This document shows, piece by piece, positions 1 to 12,050 of a stretch of 64,000 bases of DNA. The notes under the pieces are model-generated. The model saw only the letters and a program-made list of their open reading frames with translations, did not search any database and was not told the DNA's origin. Both the position numbers and the translations under genes were made by a program. Source of the DNA: Cacajao melanocephalus (taxonomy: Eukaryota; Chordata; Mammalia; Primates; Pitheciidae); the NCBI GenBank assembly GCA_963573385.1, contig CAUYLG010065503.1, forward strand, positions 1 to 64,000, in the 5' to 3' direction. Numbering within the stretch: position 1 is the stretch's first letter; each line of letters starts with the position of its first letter.

Positions 1-204
1 TTAAGCCAATTCTTCTGCCTCAGCTTCCTGAGTAGCTGGGATTGCAGGTGCTCGCCACTACACCTGGCTAATTTTTATATTTTTAGTAGAGACAGGGTTT
101 CACCATCCGTGCCAGGCTGGTCTTGAGCTCCTGACCTCAGGTGATTCGCCTGCCTCAGCCTCCCAAAGTGCTGGGATTACAGGAGTGAGCCCCTGTGCCC
201 AGCC
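1..204 (-). mobile_element. Alu SINE, antisense, cut by window edge
   Basis: The reverse complement of an Alu is visible: the 'gtagctgggattgcagg' segment, the A-rich linker as 'tttttatatttttagtagag', and the 5' end of the element at base 204. The 3' part lies outside the window. It abuts the mariner copy that follows, whose left terminal repeat is missing, so this Alu probably landed in or beside that terminus. Confidence 0.96.
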
Positions 205-542
205 ATGACCGTGAACTTTAAATCATTACAGCTAGGCTCAAATACGTCTTTCTTTGTTAATCAAAAAAGGAGCCATTACAATCAAAATTTGTGCCAACAG
301 GAAATCAGTTTGTTTAATCCTGTAACATAAAAATCCATGCTTCTGGATTTGACAAACTCTTGCAAAGCATTTTCTGCATCCTGCTTGTTGTGGAAGCGTT
401 TTCTCTGCAAAAAGTTGTCAATGCTTGAAGTGGTAGTCGGTTGATGGAGAGATCAGGTGAATATGGCAGGTAAGGCAAAACTTAGTAGTCCAGTTCATTC
501 AACTTTTGAAGCGTTGATTGTATGATATGCAGTCAGGCGTTG

Positions 543-1171
543 TCATGGAGAAGAATTGGGCTGTTTTTGTTGATCAATGCTGGCTGTAGCCGTTGAGTTT
601 CTGGTGCATCTCATCAATTTGCTGAGCATACTTCCCCAGATGTAATGGTTTTGCCATGATTCAGAAAGCTGTAGTGGATCAGAGACTAGCAGCAGACCAC
701 CAAACAGTGACCATGACCTTTTATGGTACAAATTTGGCTTCGAGAAGTGCTTTGGAGTTTCTTCTAGGTCCAACCACTGATCTGGTTGTTGCCGGTTGTC
801 ATAAAATCCACTTTTTGTCACACGTCACAGTCTGATTAAGAAATTGTTCATTGTTGGTGTGTAAAATGCCAAACAACCGTAGAATGTTGAAGTTGAGTTC
901 CTCAGCAACTTCTCATGTAGTTATAAAAGGATCAGCTTTGATGATTGCTCTCAGTTGTTGTCAACTTCTGACAGCCAGCCACTATGCTTCTCATCTTCAA
1001 GGCTCTCATCTCCTTTACAAAACTTCTTGAACCACCACTATACTGTACATTTGTTAGCAGTTCCTGGGCCAGTGTGTTGTTGATGTTGCAAGTTGTCTCT
1101 GCTGCTTTATGACCCATTTTAAACCCAAATAAGAAAATGGCTTGAATTTGCTTTTTGCCTAACATTTCCAT
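543..1171 (-). pseudogene. mariner transposase remnant (Hsmar1 type)
   Basis: Two open pieces on the minus strand carry recognisable mariner transposase sequence. The piece at 932-1171 holds the N-terminal helix-turn-helix region (KKQIQAIFLFGFKMG, then KAAETT). The piece at 543-821 holds part of the catalytic domain (QWLDLEETPKHF). The first catalytic aspartate context, TCD followed by KW, is readable near 815-835. A two-base loss just after it shifts the frame. An internal deletion near 864 removes the linker region, and the C-terminal part below 543 is out of frame. Hsmar1 is the family from which the SETMAR transposase domain derives; this copy is an unrelated dead insertion. Confidence 0.8.
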
Positions 1172-1288
1172 AGTCTTAAAATAAATATAAAATAAACAGC
1201 AAGTAGTAAGTCATTAACAAAAAACATAAAGTGGGAAATGCATATTAAAATTATATATAACGTAACCACATTTAAGAATGTATTCTGA

Positions 1289-1614
<326 letters not shown>

Positions 1615-1705
1615 TTAAACAATGCAAAAACTGTATTTATTTCTACACCAGTATTACCTGTTATATTTATAATTTTAACAATTACATATATATAGTTTCC
1701 TTAAA

Positions 1706-1747
1706 TAAATATGTGTGTATGTATATGTATGTGTATGAATATATGTA
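1706..1747. repeat. AT/TG-rich simple repeat
   Basis: A short run of alternating TA and TG dinucleotides lies between the end of the mariner element and the start of the antisense L1. Confidence 0.7.
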
Positions 1748-2149
1748 AACTGTGGTAGAATACATATAACCTGAACTTTTCCATTTTAATCATTTGTAAG
1801 CATATAATTTTGTGCCATTAGGTAGCCTGCACATTGTTAAGCAACCATCCCCATCCCTCAGCTGCAGATGTTTTTTGATATTTTCCTGTTGACACTTAAT
1901 ATTCACTTTTCATTTTCTCCTCCTGCAGCCCCTGGCAAAACCACTATTCTACTTTCTGTCTCTGAATTTGACTACTGTAATTACCTCATATAAGTAGAAT
2001 CATATAATATTCGTCCTGAGGTAACCGACTTATTTCCCTTAGCATAATGTACTCAAGGTCTGTCCATTTTAGAGCATGTCAGAGTTGCTTTCATTTTTAA
2101 GACTGAATAATATTCCAGTGTATGTATATACCAGATTTTGATTATCCAT

Positions 2150-2282
2150 TCTGTAGCTATGTCAGATTCAGAAGCTGTTTGCAAATTTTTAGGTTAATAT
2201 GATTGTCAGCTATTAATTTCTAGATTTGTTCAGCTGTTACTTTTCTGGGTAGTATTTTGCTAGATAAGTTAATCTAGTCCAC
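2150..2282. repeat. foreign segment inside L1, related to 4652-4750
   Basis: About 130 bp here interrupts the expected L1 sequence between the 'gattatccattc' and 'atggatggacac' blocks. Bases 2184-2276 align at roughly 80 percent identity to 4652-4750 on the same strand, beginning with 'aatttttaggttaatatg' in both. I do not recognise the family. Confidence 0.6.
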
Positions 2283-2395
2283 CTATGGATGGACACTGGT
2301 GTTGCTTCCAGCTTTTAACAACTGTGACTAATGCTGAACATGGGTGTACAAATATCTGAGTCCCTGCTTTCACTTTTGGATATATTTGTGGTTTT

Positions 2396-2697
2396 TTGTT
2401 TTTTTTTTTTTTTTAAAGACAGGGTCTCACTCCTTTTGCCCTGGCTGCAGCGCAGTGATGCAATCATAGCTCACTGCAGCCTTGACCTCCTGGGCTCAGG
2501 TGATTCTCCCACTTCAGCCTCCTGAGTAGCTTGGACTACAGGCACACACTACCACTCCTGGCTCATTTTTTTATTCTTAGTAGAGACGGGGGTTTCACCA
2601 TGTTGCCCAGGCTGATCTTGAACTCCTAGACTCAAGCAGTCTGTCCGCCTCAGCCTCCCGAAGTGCTGGGATTAGATGTGAGCCATAGTGCCTGGCT
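2396..2697 (-). mobile_element. AluJ-type SINE, antisense
   Basis: This is an antisense Alu with its poly-T start at 2396. It carries older-subfamily bases such as 'gcagccttgacctcctggg'. It is inserted into the antisense L1, which resumes after 2700. Confidence 0.95.
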
Positions 2698-2911
2698 GGG
2701 ACATTGTAATTCTGTGTTGAATTTTTTCAAAGAATTACCATACTGTTTTCCACAGGGGCTGTACAATTTTACATTTCCACCAGGAACTCAGAAGTGTTCT
2801 GATTGTTCCACATCCTCAGTAACAGTTATTCTGTATTTTAAAAAAATTATAGCCATCTTAATGTGTGGGAATTACCTATTGTATTTAGAATCCATAATTA
2901 TATATATGTAG

Positions 2912-3224
2912 TTTTGTTTGTTTGAGACAGGGTCTTGCCGTTGCCTAGGTTGGAGTGCAGTGACATGATTGGGCTCACTGTAGCCTTCATCTTGACCTTC
3001 TGGGCTCAAGCAATCCTACCACCTCAGCCTCCCAAGAAGCTGAGGCTACAGGTGTGTGCCACCACACTTGGCTAATATTTTCATTTTTTGTAGAAATGGG
3101 GTTCTCCTTATGTTGCCTAGGCTGGTCTTGAAATCCTGGGCTCAGGTGATCCTCCCATCTCAGCCTCTGTAAGTGCTGGGATTACAGGTGTGAGCCACCA
3201 TGCCAGTGAGCCACTGTGCCCGGC
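2912..3224 (-). mobile_element. AluJ-type SINE, antisense
   Basis: This is an antisense old Alu with 'gcctcccaagaagctgagg' in the left arm. Its 5' end carries a short tandem copy of the 'gagccaccatgccag' block (about 3190-3224), so that end is slightly longer than standard. It forms a close opposed pair with the sense Alu starting at 3255. Confidence 0.93.
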
Positions 3225-3254
3225 TTGATAGGTGGTGTTTTTTAAAAACATAAG

Positions 3255-4082
<828 letters not shown>

Positions 4083-4352
4083 AATGCCCAAGCATTGTGG
4101 GAGGCCAAGGTGGGCAGATCATGAGGTCATGAGTTCCAGACCAGCCTGACCAACAGGACGAAACCCTGTCTGAACTAAAAATACAACAATTTTCCGGTCG
4201 TCATGGCACCCATCTGTAGTCCCAGCTACTCAGGAGGCTGAGGCAGGAGAATAGCTTGAACCCAAGAGTTGGAGGTTGAGGTGAGGGGATTGTGCCACTG
4301 CACTCCAGCATGGGCGACAGAGCAAGACTCTATCTCAAAAAGAAAAAAAGGA
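4083..4352 (+). mobile_element. Alu SINE, 5' truncated, diverged
   Basis: The copy begins at 'gcattgtgggaggccaagg' and runs through the right arm to an AAAG-rich tail. It carries many substitutions, which suggests an older copy. Confidence 0.93.
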
Positions 4353-4829
4353 AGAGAGAGAGAATTCCACATTTAGAGTTATTCTTCTAATGTTTCTTTG
4401 CATAAACCTTGGTACCTGTGAGTTCTTAACTGTGGTGGTATTTTGCAAACAAAGGGAAGCCTGAAGACATTTTCAGTATAAAGTCTTCTTTATTTTCTTT
4501 AAGAAAAGGTTATTCTGCTTGATAATTAATGCATCATATATCATGCATGGTTAATACATAGTATGTTCCCTCATTTCATACTTTTATTACTTGGATATTT
4601 TTAATATATTTAAAAATGTCAGACTCTTACATTTGAGGTTCAAAAGTTGAGAATTTTTAGGTTAATATGGTTTTCAACTGTCAATTTTTAGATTTGTTCA
4701 GATGTCATTTTTCTGAGTAACATTTTGTTATATAGAAGTTAATTATCTAATCAGTTTACTTTTAGTGAAAATTTTTGTTCTGTATATGTTCACTGTGGCT
4801 TCCATCAGCCTATTTTAGTTAAAAAATAA
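4353..4829. other. AT-rich unassigned stretch
   Basis: This is AT-rich sequence with no exon signature. Bases 4652-4750 are the second copy of the segment found inside the L1 at 2184-2276. The rest could be strongly decayed LINE sequence but no diagnostic block is visible. Confidence 0.5.
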
Positions 4830-4842
4830 GACTTAGTTTTAG

Positions 4843-4917
4843 CTGGGCAGGCTGCTGCACTCCAGCCTGGGTGACGGAGTGAGATCCTGTCTCAAAAAAA
4901 AAAAAAAAAAAAAAAAA
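4843..4917 (+). mobile_element. 75-bp mini-Alu with target-site duplication
   Basis: The element starts with the canonical Alu 5' bases 'gctgggc' and after about ten bases jumps to 'ctgcactccagcctggg' of the right arm, then runs into a long A tail. Most of the Alu, roughly 220 bases, is missing. 'gacttagttttag' at 4830-4842 and 'gacttaactttag' at 4919-4931 form a target-site duplication. It therefore inserted by retrotransposition, and the deletion either preceded or accompanied insertion. Confidence 0.88.
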
Positions 4918-5151
4918 AGACTTAACTTTAGAGTCTCCTGTGGATTGTCACAAAAATGGAATTATTATATAGTAGTTACAATGAAAATATTGTTTGAAAC
5001 AACATCTTTCTGCCAATATTTTAGTGTCTTGAGAGGTTTTCAGTTATTCTCTCCTATCACACTTGCTATCTGAATTGAGGAACCGATAGATTAAGATAGT
5101 AAGGGTTACTTTGAATATGAAAAATTAACGAATATTTATTTTAATAAAGAA

Positions 5152-5281
5152 AATTATTTTTGTAGAGATGGGGGTCTTGCTATTTTGCCAAACTGGTCTT
5201 GAACTTCTGACCTCAAGTGATCTTCCTTCCTTGGCCTCCTGAAGTACTGGGATTACAGGTGTGAGCCACTGTGTTGGCCGC
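5152..5281 (-). mobile_element. Alu left-arm (FLAM-like), antisense
   Basis: Only the left monomer is present, in antisense, from 'ttgtagagatggggg' to 'gtgagccactgtgttggcc'. It is either a free left monomer or a truncated Alu. Confidence 0.85.
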
Positions 5282-5420
5282 AACTGATTTTGGCATGTAG
5301 CTTTTGTATCCTGCAACTTTGCTGAATTTATTTATTAGCTTGAGCAATTTGTTGATGCTTTAGGGTTTTCTACATATAAAATTGTGTCATCTGCCAACAG
5401 AGGTAATTCAGTATTTTAAT
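5282..5420 (-). mobile_element. L1 ORF2 fragment, antisense
   Basis: The reverse complement of an L1 ORF2 block is recognisable ('tttgtatcctgcaactttgc' and 'gtcatctgccaacagag'). It has no open frame. Flanking AT-rich sequence may be further L1 but is too decayed to claim. Confidence 0.75.
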
Positions 5421-5478
5421 GTATGCCTCGGGTATTTCTTAGATTCCAGCAGATTTGGGAAGCACTACTTTTACTTAG

Positions 5479-5837
<359 letters not shown>

Positions 5838-5882
5838 CATCAGGCATTTCTTTATAGCAATGTGAGCACAGACTAATACACA
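5838..5882 (+). mobile_element. possible MaLR LTR 3' end fragment
   Basis: The block 'tttctttatagcaatgtgag' followed by 'acagactaatacac' resembles the 3' terminus of MST/THE1-type LTRs. It is too short to be sure, and the rest of an LTR is not visible. Confidence 0.35.
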
Positions 5883-5891
5883 GACCCACCG

Positions 5892-6058
5892 TTTACGGAC
5901 TATGAAATCATGAGCAAGGCACTTGAACTCTCTGGGCCTTGGTTTTTCTTATCATGAAATGGTGATGCTATCTCCTAAGTCTGTTGCAAGGAATAAGTTA
6001 ATTAATGACTGTTAATTAATTATCACAGAGCCTGACATGCAGTAAAACATTAAAACTT
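5892..6058 (+). mobile_element. MIR SINE
   Basis: The MIR core and 3' region are recognisable: 'gcaaggcacttgaactctctg', then the 'cttatcatgaaatggtgatg' equivalent and a final 'gcctgacatgcagtaaa' block. It is a pre-primate mammalian SINE. Confidence 0.82.
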
Positions 6059-6063
6059 TTTTA

Positions 6064-6367
6064 GCTAGGTACAGTGACTCATGCCTATAATTCCAGAACT
6101 TTGGGAGACCAAGGAAGGAGGATTGTTTGGGCCCAGGAATTCAAGACCAGCCTGGGCAACATGGCAAAACCATTTACAAAAAAAAAAAAAATTTAGCCGG
6201 GCATGGTGGCCCATGCATGTAGTCCCAACTACTCAGGAGGCTGAGGTGGGAGGATTGTTTGAGCCCAGGAGATAGAGGCCATAAGCTGATATTACACCAC
6301 GCCATTGCACTCTAGCCTGGGTGACAGAGTGAGACCACGTCTCAAACAAACCAACCAACCAGCAAAA
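6064..6367 (+). mobile_element. AluJ-type SINE
   Basis: This is a full-length sense Alu with older bases ('gattgtttgggcccagg'), a long A-rich linker and a (CCAA)n-type tail. Confidence 0.95.
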
Positions 6368-6954
6368 AATCCACCTACTCTTTTTTAAAAAGTTAACTGT
6401 TATTACAGTAGAAGCTGAGATAAGATATATTTTTGACAACGTGAAGCCATTCCCAAGAGACCAGAATATTTAGTGAGATACTACTATTTGCATAACCCCA
6501 CACGATTTGTCATGGAATGTGTAAAGGAAAGAAACCTTCCAGCATCAACAGCTTTCCTCTGGGTTTTCTTTGTTTGTGGCATTCCAGTCATTAGAAAATG
6601 GAAGCTGTAAACAGATGTTCGTTTTCCAGACTACAAGGGAACACCCTCTGAATTGGTAATTGAAATCTACACATAAGCCCACAGCATCATATTTGTATTA
6701 TTACCATCAAAATTCTCAGCACCAAAAAACGTGCATAAGAGCTGCATCGAGAAGGATTGCCTTTGAGAACCCTTCTCCCCAGCTCTTGCCTACATTCTGG
6801 AGGGATACTGAGCTGCCCAGTTATGTCATGTACCATGGAACAGCAGGGGGAAAATGACAAGGAAAGACCTACATATCCCACAGGCCGAATGGGTGCCTCC
6901 CAGGATGCAGAGCCTGAGACTGTAAGAACCAACAGGACTGCAGGGCGTGGGTGC
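6368..6954. other. unassigned single-copy sequence
   Basis: No repeat was recognised. Three overlapping frames of 65-90 codons (6660-7008) lie on both strands without protein features, Kozak support or splice context, so no gene is called. Confidence 0.5.
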
Positions 6955-7810
6955 CCCAAGGCTCTGGTTTCTGCTTGGGAGCTAAAGAAGCCTGAAAGCT
7001 TGGAGTAAATTGTGGGTGTTATTTTCAGTTGCTGAATAAGTTATTAAGAGGAATCAAAGAGAGAAATATGTATGAGACTGGATTGCAGGGGAAGGAAAGT
7101 GGGGTACCTCCATGCAGGGTGTACAGAGATGGGAGACAGAGAGAGACAAAGAAAGAGAAAGAGAAAGAGATAAATGGAGAAAGAGGGCAACAGAGACAGA
7201 GAAAAAAACAGAGGGAGACAGAGACAGAAACAGACACAAACACACAGAGGGAGAGAGACAGAAAGAGAGACAGAGAAAGAGAAGTAGAGAGTCCTCCCAG
7301 GAACACAGATCTGGCCCCTTTCAGACATAAGGACAAATGGTTAAGGAAAAGAGGGAATTCAGGGTCTCATTTTCTTTAAAGTTGGAGCCCTTCTGTAGAG
7401 TCAGGGTGCACTGAAATAAGTTCATCTCGAGTTGCAAGCACCCCTGTTTTCCATGTCGTAAACTACGACCATGTGGATTGCAGAGCAAGGTGAGGCAGAC
7501 ACATGCCAGGTGCCAGTGCCCACTGCCTCAGCGCAGGGAGAACCCAGCTGCTTGTGGCTTCAAAGGAACCTGTGGGCCCTCCAGAGTCCTGGGCCCTCCA
7601 GAGTGCCACACTCCCTTCCCCTGGACCTGGTTGGCTGGGCAGAGACGCAGATCTTGGTGAGACCAAGGCTATAACTTCAGTGCCCGGGATAACAACCAAC
7701 CTGAGAACACTAATAATTTAACCCAGCAACTGAAAATAACACCCATAATTTACTGCTAGCTTCAGACGTCCCTTAGCTCTCAAAACAGTCTTTGGAGCCT
7801 CTGGGAATCT
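6955..7810. repeat. 96-bp imperfect inverted repeat with 664-bp spacer
   Basis: Bases 6955-7050 pair with the reverse complement of 7715-7810. The core, 7005-7034 against 7724-7753, matches at 29 of 30 positions ('gtgggtgttattttcagttg' is shared). The outer parts match at roughly 65-80 percent. The spacer contains the purine-rich tract at 7128-7296. No transposase frame is present and I do not recognise either arm. It could be a DNA transposon with long terminal repeats, two opposed copies of an old repeat, or a local inverted duplication. Confidence 0.75.
7128..7296 (+). repeat. GA-rich polypurine low-complexity tract
   Basis: About 170 bases are almost purely purine on the plus strand, built from GAGA, AAAGAG and GACAGA units with a few CACA interruptions. 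The overlapping open frames on both strands, Arg/Glu-rich or Ser/Leu-rich, are composition artefacts. Confidence 0.93.
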
Positions 7811-9605
7811 CTGTGTGGCACAGTCTGGCTATTTATCCCTTCCTGCCTGCGCATTTTCCCTCTGAGCCCTCCTTCTGCAGGGCACGGGGAGGTAAGACTA
7901 TGAAGGCCACTGTCCCTGGGCAGCCACCGCCAGGGCACTCGCTCCTCTGCTGGTGGGGCTTGGAGGACCCTGGCCAATACATAGAAATGTCCAGGAAGGT
8001 GCCTCTTGGATGGTAATATCACTTTTCACTCACGGCAAATTTCATTTGGACTAAAAACAAGCGAGTATGTCTTCCTTTTCCCTCCCCCAAATCTAGATGT
8101 AGGGGTGTCAGGTCTCCCCCTTCACGTCTGTGGCGGTGGAAGGAGGTGGGAGGAGGCAGGCAAAGCCGGCCCCACACGGGAGAATGTGGCTTACTGTCCT
8201 CTCCCTCCCGGAGCTGCCCGCGGCTGTGGCTGGGCGGGGCGTGGAGACACTTCCTTTCACTTCCTGCGCTGACAGATCAATTTGGAGTAATTTATTTACA
8301 AGCTGGATTAGTAAGTCTCCATTGAGTAAACACAGTGCTCCTGAATATAGAAATGTAGAGGAATCCCTTCCCAGCTGTTCCCAGGCTGGAGTGAAACGCT
8401 TTGAGGATGACGACGTGGGAGGGATGGGGAAGGTGTGTCACACAGGCACACTCAGGCTTTCTGGGCCACAGCAATTGGAAAGCAAGAGCTGAGCCATCCC
8501 GCCCCCGAACAGACGCCCATGAATGGTCTCCATGAAATCCCTCCTCCCTCCAGAGTCCTGTGGACTCCGGGGTGGGCTCACAGTGGCCGCTCTCTGTCAT
8601 AGAAAACACAGAGGGCTCTTACGAATGTCCTCGGTCCTCTCTCTAGAATGACTTATCCAGAGCACACCTTTGAGTTTCTGCCATTTGGGAATAAATATAA
8701 AGAGAATATAAAGAGAAACCCATGCCTGGCCTCCGAAACACACTGGTCGGCACTGGCAGTGGGAGATGTAAGACTCATTGCTAAGCACAACCCTCCACTC
8801 TGGGAGATTCTAAAATGAGACCGGCCAACACTTGCTCTGGGACCCTGGGCCTTCCTCACATTGAGAAGCGATGGCTTGCTACAAGGCAGTGTTTCACATG
8901 ATTCTCTCTCACAAATAGCAAAGGCTCTGTCCGTGGAACAGCTATTCACCCGTGCTTCTAGGAAACATCCGTGCTCTGCTGGCCACTAAAGATGAATAGG
9001 GCATGGCCCCAGGCTTGAGGCTCGGGACCCGCCACGAGGCAGCTGTGGAAGTGCACTAACCTGGACACAGCTGGAGAGGTGCACAGGGACAGCCACTTCT
9101 GAGAATTTCACTCCACACATGACAGCCAGAGGAAAGGGAGAATGGACGTGGTAGGTCATGAGCAGGGAGATGAGAAACCACCACCAGGTCACTCCTCCAC
9201 AACCCTCCTTGTGCCAGTGCCTTGTGGAGCTGATGTGATTCTGGATATATGAGCAGTTTTCATACAACACACTCCCTAAAGCATCGTAATACATGGGACA
9301 GAGAAGGGCTTTTCAAAGGCTACTCTGCCTATATGCCAACGCTACCTTACTCTCTCACTGATGCTAAGAACCAGCGTAGGGGAGAAAAGGTAACATCTTT
9401 TCCTCACCCATTTCTAGGCTCGTGACTGATGGCCCTGTAAAAAAGATAGCACAACAAGAAAAAATGCATACACATTGATTTAGTGTAAGTTTTATGCGAC
9501 ACAAAAGCCTTCAGCAATGAAGACACCCAAAAGAAGGTTTTTTATGTGAAGTGTGATGAAGAGTGGACAACAATGGATGAGGGTGACTTTTCCAAGGGGT
9601 ATGAT
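7811..9605. other. single-copy sequence, moderately GC-rich at 8.1-8.3 kb
   Basis: No repeat was recognised. Several frames of 60-120 codons (for example 8130-8492) lack recognisable domains. The sequence is relatively unbroken by young repeats and contains the motif cluster at 8228-8282. Confidence 0.5.
8228..8282. promoter_or_regulatory. candidate enhancer motif cluster (SP1/KLF, ETS-IRF, MEIS-like)
   Basis: Within 55 bases lie an SP1-type box ('gggcggggc', 8233-8241), an adjacent 'ttcctttcacttcc' whose reverse complement contains GGAAGTGAAA (8255-8264), a match to the ETS-IRF composite GGAANNGAAA, and a MEIS/PBX-like 'ctgacag' (8269-8275). Motif matches alone are weak evidence and function is not shown. 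Confidence 0.3.
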
Positions 9606-9618
9606 CTAATGGTCATAA

Positions 9619-9898
9619 TTTTTTTTTTTTTGAGATGGAGTCTTGCTCAGTCACCCAAGCAGCAGTGTGATCTTGGCTCACTGCAATCTACTCCTCCTAG
9701 GTTCAAGCGATTCTCCTGCCTCAGCGTCCCGAGGAGCTGGGATTACAGGCACGTGCCATAGCATCCAGCTAATTTTTGTATTTTTAGTGGAAATGGGGTT
9801 TCACAATGTTAGCCAGGCTGGTCTCAAATTCCTGACCTCAGGTGATCCACCCCCCCTTGGTCTCCCCAAGTGCTGGGATTATAGGCATGAGCCACCCT
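9619..9898 (-). mobile_element. Alu SINE, antisense, with target-site duplication
   Basis: This is a full-length antisense Alu. 'ctaatggtcataa' at 9606-9618 and 'ctaatggttataa' at 9899-9911 form a 13-bp duplication with one mismatch, fixing both ends. Confidence 0.97.
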
Positions 9899-9911
9899 CC
9901 TAATGGTTATA

Positions 9912-10539
9912 AATTGAGGAGAACGAGCCAGGGCTATTTGTTCAGATTCTTCTCTGTGTCCCTGTGTTTTCAGATAGGGACATCCCTTTCCTCCAGGTGG
10001 ATGGAGGGTATCGTCACAAGAGGGTCTTCTCACCTCCTTTAGTCTTTGACGGCCTGCTTCAGGGGAGAAGGGTAGGAGGAGGTCAGAGAGAACGTTCTGC
10101 GTCTGCTGCTTTCTCAAATGCCAAGGTGCTGCATTTTGCGTAGCATGTCCTGAATCTCATCGCTAGCCGTGCAATGATGCCTCCATTGAAATTGAGGTGG
10201 TGTCATTCTAGGAACCCCTTTAGAATTAGTTTGTTCAGATTCTTTACAATCAGAAGGACCTTGACACATACATGTGTCTGCCCAAACACACACGTGTGGA
10301 AAAGAACAGGGCCGGAAAGGCCTCTGAGAGGAGATGGTATCTGAGCTGGACCTTGCAGCAAAAGTCGAACTGTTTCAGTCAGACAAGGGAGGAGCTCAGA
10401 ACCCAAACTCTGAAGCCGACAGCACCGAGCAGTGTTATCGGGTGCACATGGAGCAGACGTTTGCTCCTCTACTGAGGTCCTGCTTGTGTGTGCAAGCTTC
10501 GGCTTGGGAGCTTAGAGCAGGGAGGAACTTGGGAACATT
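9912..10539. other. unassigned single-copy sequence
   Basis: No repeat or exon was recognised. Frames of about 70 codons at 10203-10561 overlap on both strands without domain features. Confidence 0.5.
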
Positions 10540-10640
10540 CAGTCCAGACGTCTTTACATAGATAAGCAAGCTGGGGCTCAGAGAAGGTCAAACGGATTTT
10601 CTAAGCACAGTTACTTTGCTGCTGACAGTGAGAGGCGTGA
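10540..10640 (-). mobile_element. MIR SINE, antisense
   Basis: The block 'ctggggctcagagaagg' followed by 'tctaagcacag' is the reverse complement of the MIR core. Flanks are too diverged to extend it. Confidence 0.7.
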
Positions 10641-11603
10641 AATTACACAAAGCCCTAATATGGATGGGATGAACACAACCCAACACACATCTTGCTTGAC
10701 ACCTGTGGTGTTTGGCCCACCTACAGCGCCTCACTTGGTGTTATATCTGCATGAAAATAAGAGGCCTGTTAGGTTGAACTGATCTATCGAGGACCTTCAG
10801 AACTAATAATACAGCAGCAGGAAAAAGACGCCTCTGGTGGCTAAGGAAGTCTGTCTCCTGAATTTTTATGCTGGACACCTTTGATTAGATAAGTAAATAC
10901 ATGTTAGAAAAAAGTGAAAAAAAAAAAACCATCTGTGTCTATAACTAATTAAAAAGATGTGTGATCAACAAACACCCTCTTCTCCCACAACCAGGGAATA
11001 AACAGCTCATTACTTTCGTTAAAAAGCATCCCGGAAACCTTTTCCCGGGGAAATGCGCTAAGCATTGATTATCTGCACCCATCCTAGCCACACAGCACAT
11101 CATTCGCATTTGTTGGGAGAACTTACTTTATTGGTTGTAGACCAAGTTTTCAGGGTAGAAAGTATGGTCTTAGTCTTACCCCAATGAATGGTTCTTCAGA
11201 GGTTCCCCAACACTTCTGCTACCTCTTCTGCATGTTGATGCAAATAAATGGCATCAATCTGAATCTTCTTTGCCTCAGACCAAATGGGGCCAGGAGCTTA
11301 GAAGCAAAAAGCTGAGGCATCAGCAGAGTACTCCCAGGATAGGGCTTCCTTTGGCTGTGATCATCTTGTGATTCCCTGATGCACTGCTGTTTTCATTGAT
11401 GGTGTCTATAACTCACTGATTGAAATCTTTGACCTCTATAGTGCAGATGGGATCCATCTGCTGCCAATATGATGTGTGATCTCCTGGTGAAGGTAAGGGA
11501 AGAAAAGAAGCTAAATAGATCCTTAATATTTTTGAGAATTCATTGCAGAGTTTCAAGAGTGTCAGAAAGAGACATGGGTGATGAGGAAAAGAAAACTACC
11601 CAC
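10641..11603. other. unassigned single-copy sequence
   Basis: No repeat, RNA gene or exon was recognised. A short A-run near 10917-10928 is the only low-complexity feature. Confidence 0.5.
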
Positions 11604-11873
11604 TTTTTTTTTTTTTTTTTTGAGACGTAGTCTTGCTCTATTACCTAGGCTGGAGTGCAATGGCACAATCTCACTGCAACCTCTGCCTGGGTTCAAGCAA
11701 TTCTCCTGCCTCAGCCTCCCAAATTGCTGGGACTACAGGCATGTGTCACCACACCCAGCTAATTTTGTACTTTTAGTAGAGACCAGGTTTCTCCATGTTG
11801 ATCAGGCTGGTCTCACCCCACCTTGGCCTCCCAAAGTGCTGGGATTATAGGTATGAGCCACCATACCCGGTCA
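11604..11873 (-). mobile_element. Alu SINE, antisense
   Basis: This antisense Alu has an 18-base T run. It lacks about ten bases in the right arm and about 20 near the 5' end of the left arm ('ggtctcaccccaccttgg'), so it is slightly short. Confidence 0.96.
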
Positions 11874-12050
11874 CAACTACTTGCTTTTAACAGAAGTTCA
11901 GAGCTTCCCATAGGTGGACTCACATGTGGAAAGGATTTGATGAAGGTTCAGGATGGAACTGCCCCGGGGCAGCTGACAGTCAGAAAGCCATAATTCAAGG
12001 CCCTTTCCAGCTCACCACCTTATTTCTTTTCTTAAGATTCCCCAAGTGAG

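Larger units (their letters stand above)
1750..2905 (-). mobile_element. L1M-type LINE fragment, antisense, interrupted
   Basis: The plus strand shows the reverse complement of an old L1 3' UTR and ORF2 end. It includes a 'cccctggcaaaaccactattctac' type block near 1930, 'cataatgtactcaaggt' near 2043 and the 'ccatactgttttccacag' block near 2738. An unclassified segment (about 2150-2282) and an AluJ (2396-2697) interrupt it. No reading frame survives. Confidence 0.88.

Noticed and set aside
7029..7336. overlapping Arg/Glu-rich and Ser/Leu-rich frames
   Set aside because: They are translations of the GA-rich tract on both strands.
8130..8492. 120-codon frame near a GC box
   Set aside because: No CpG island, initiation context or domain supports a promoter-proximal exon.
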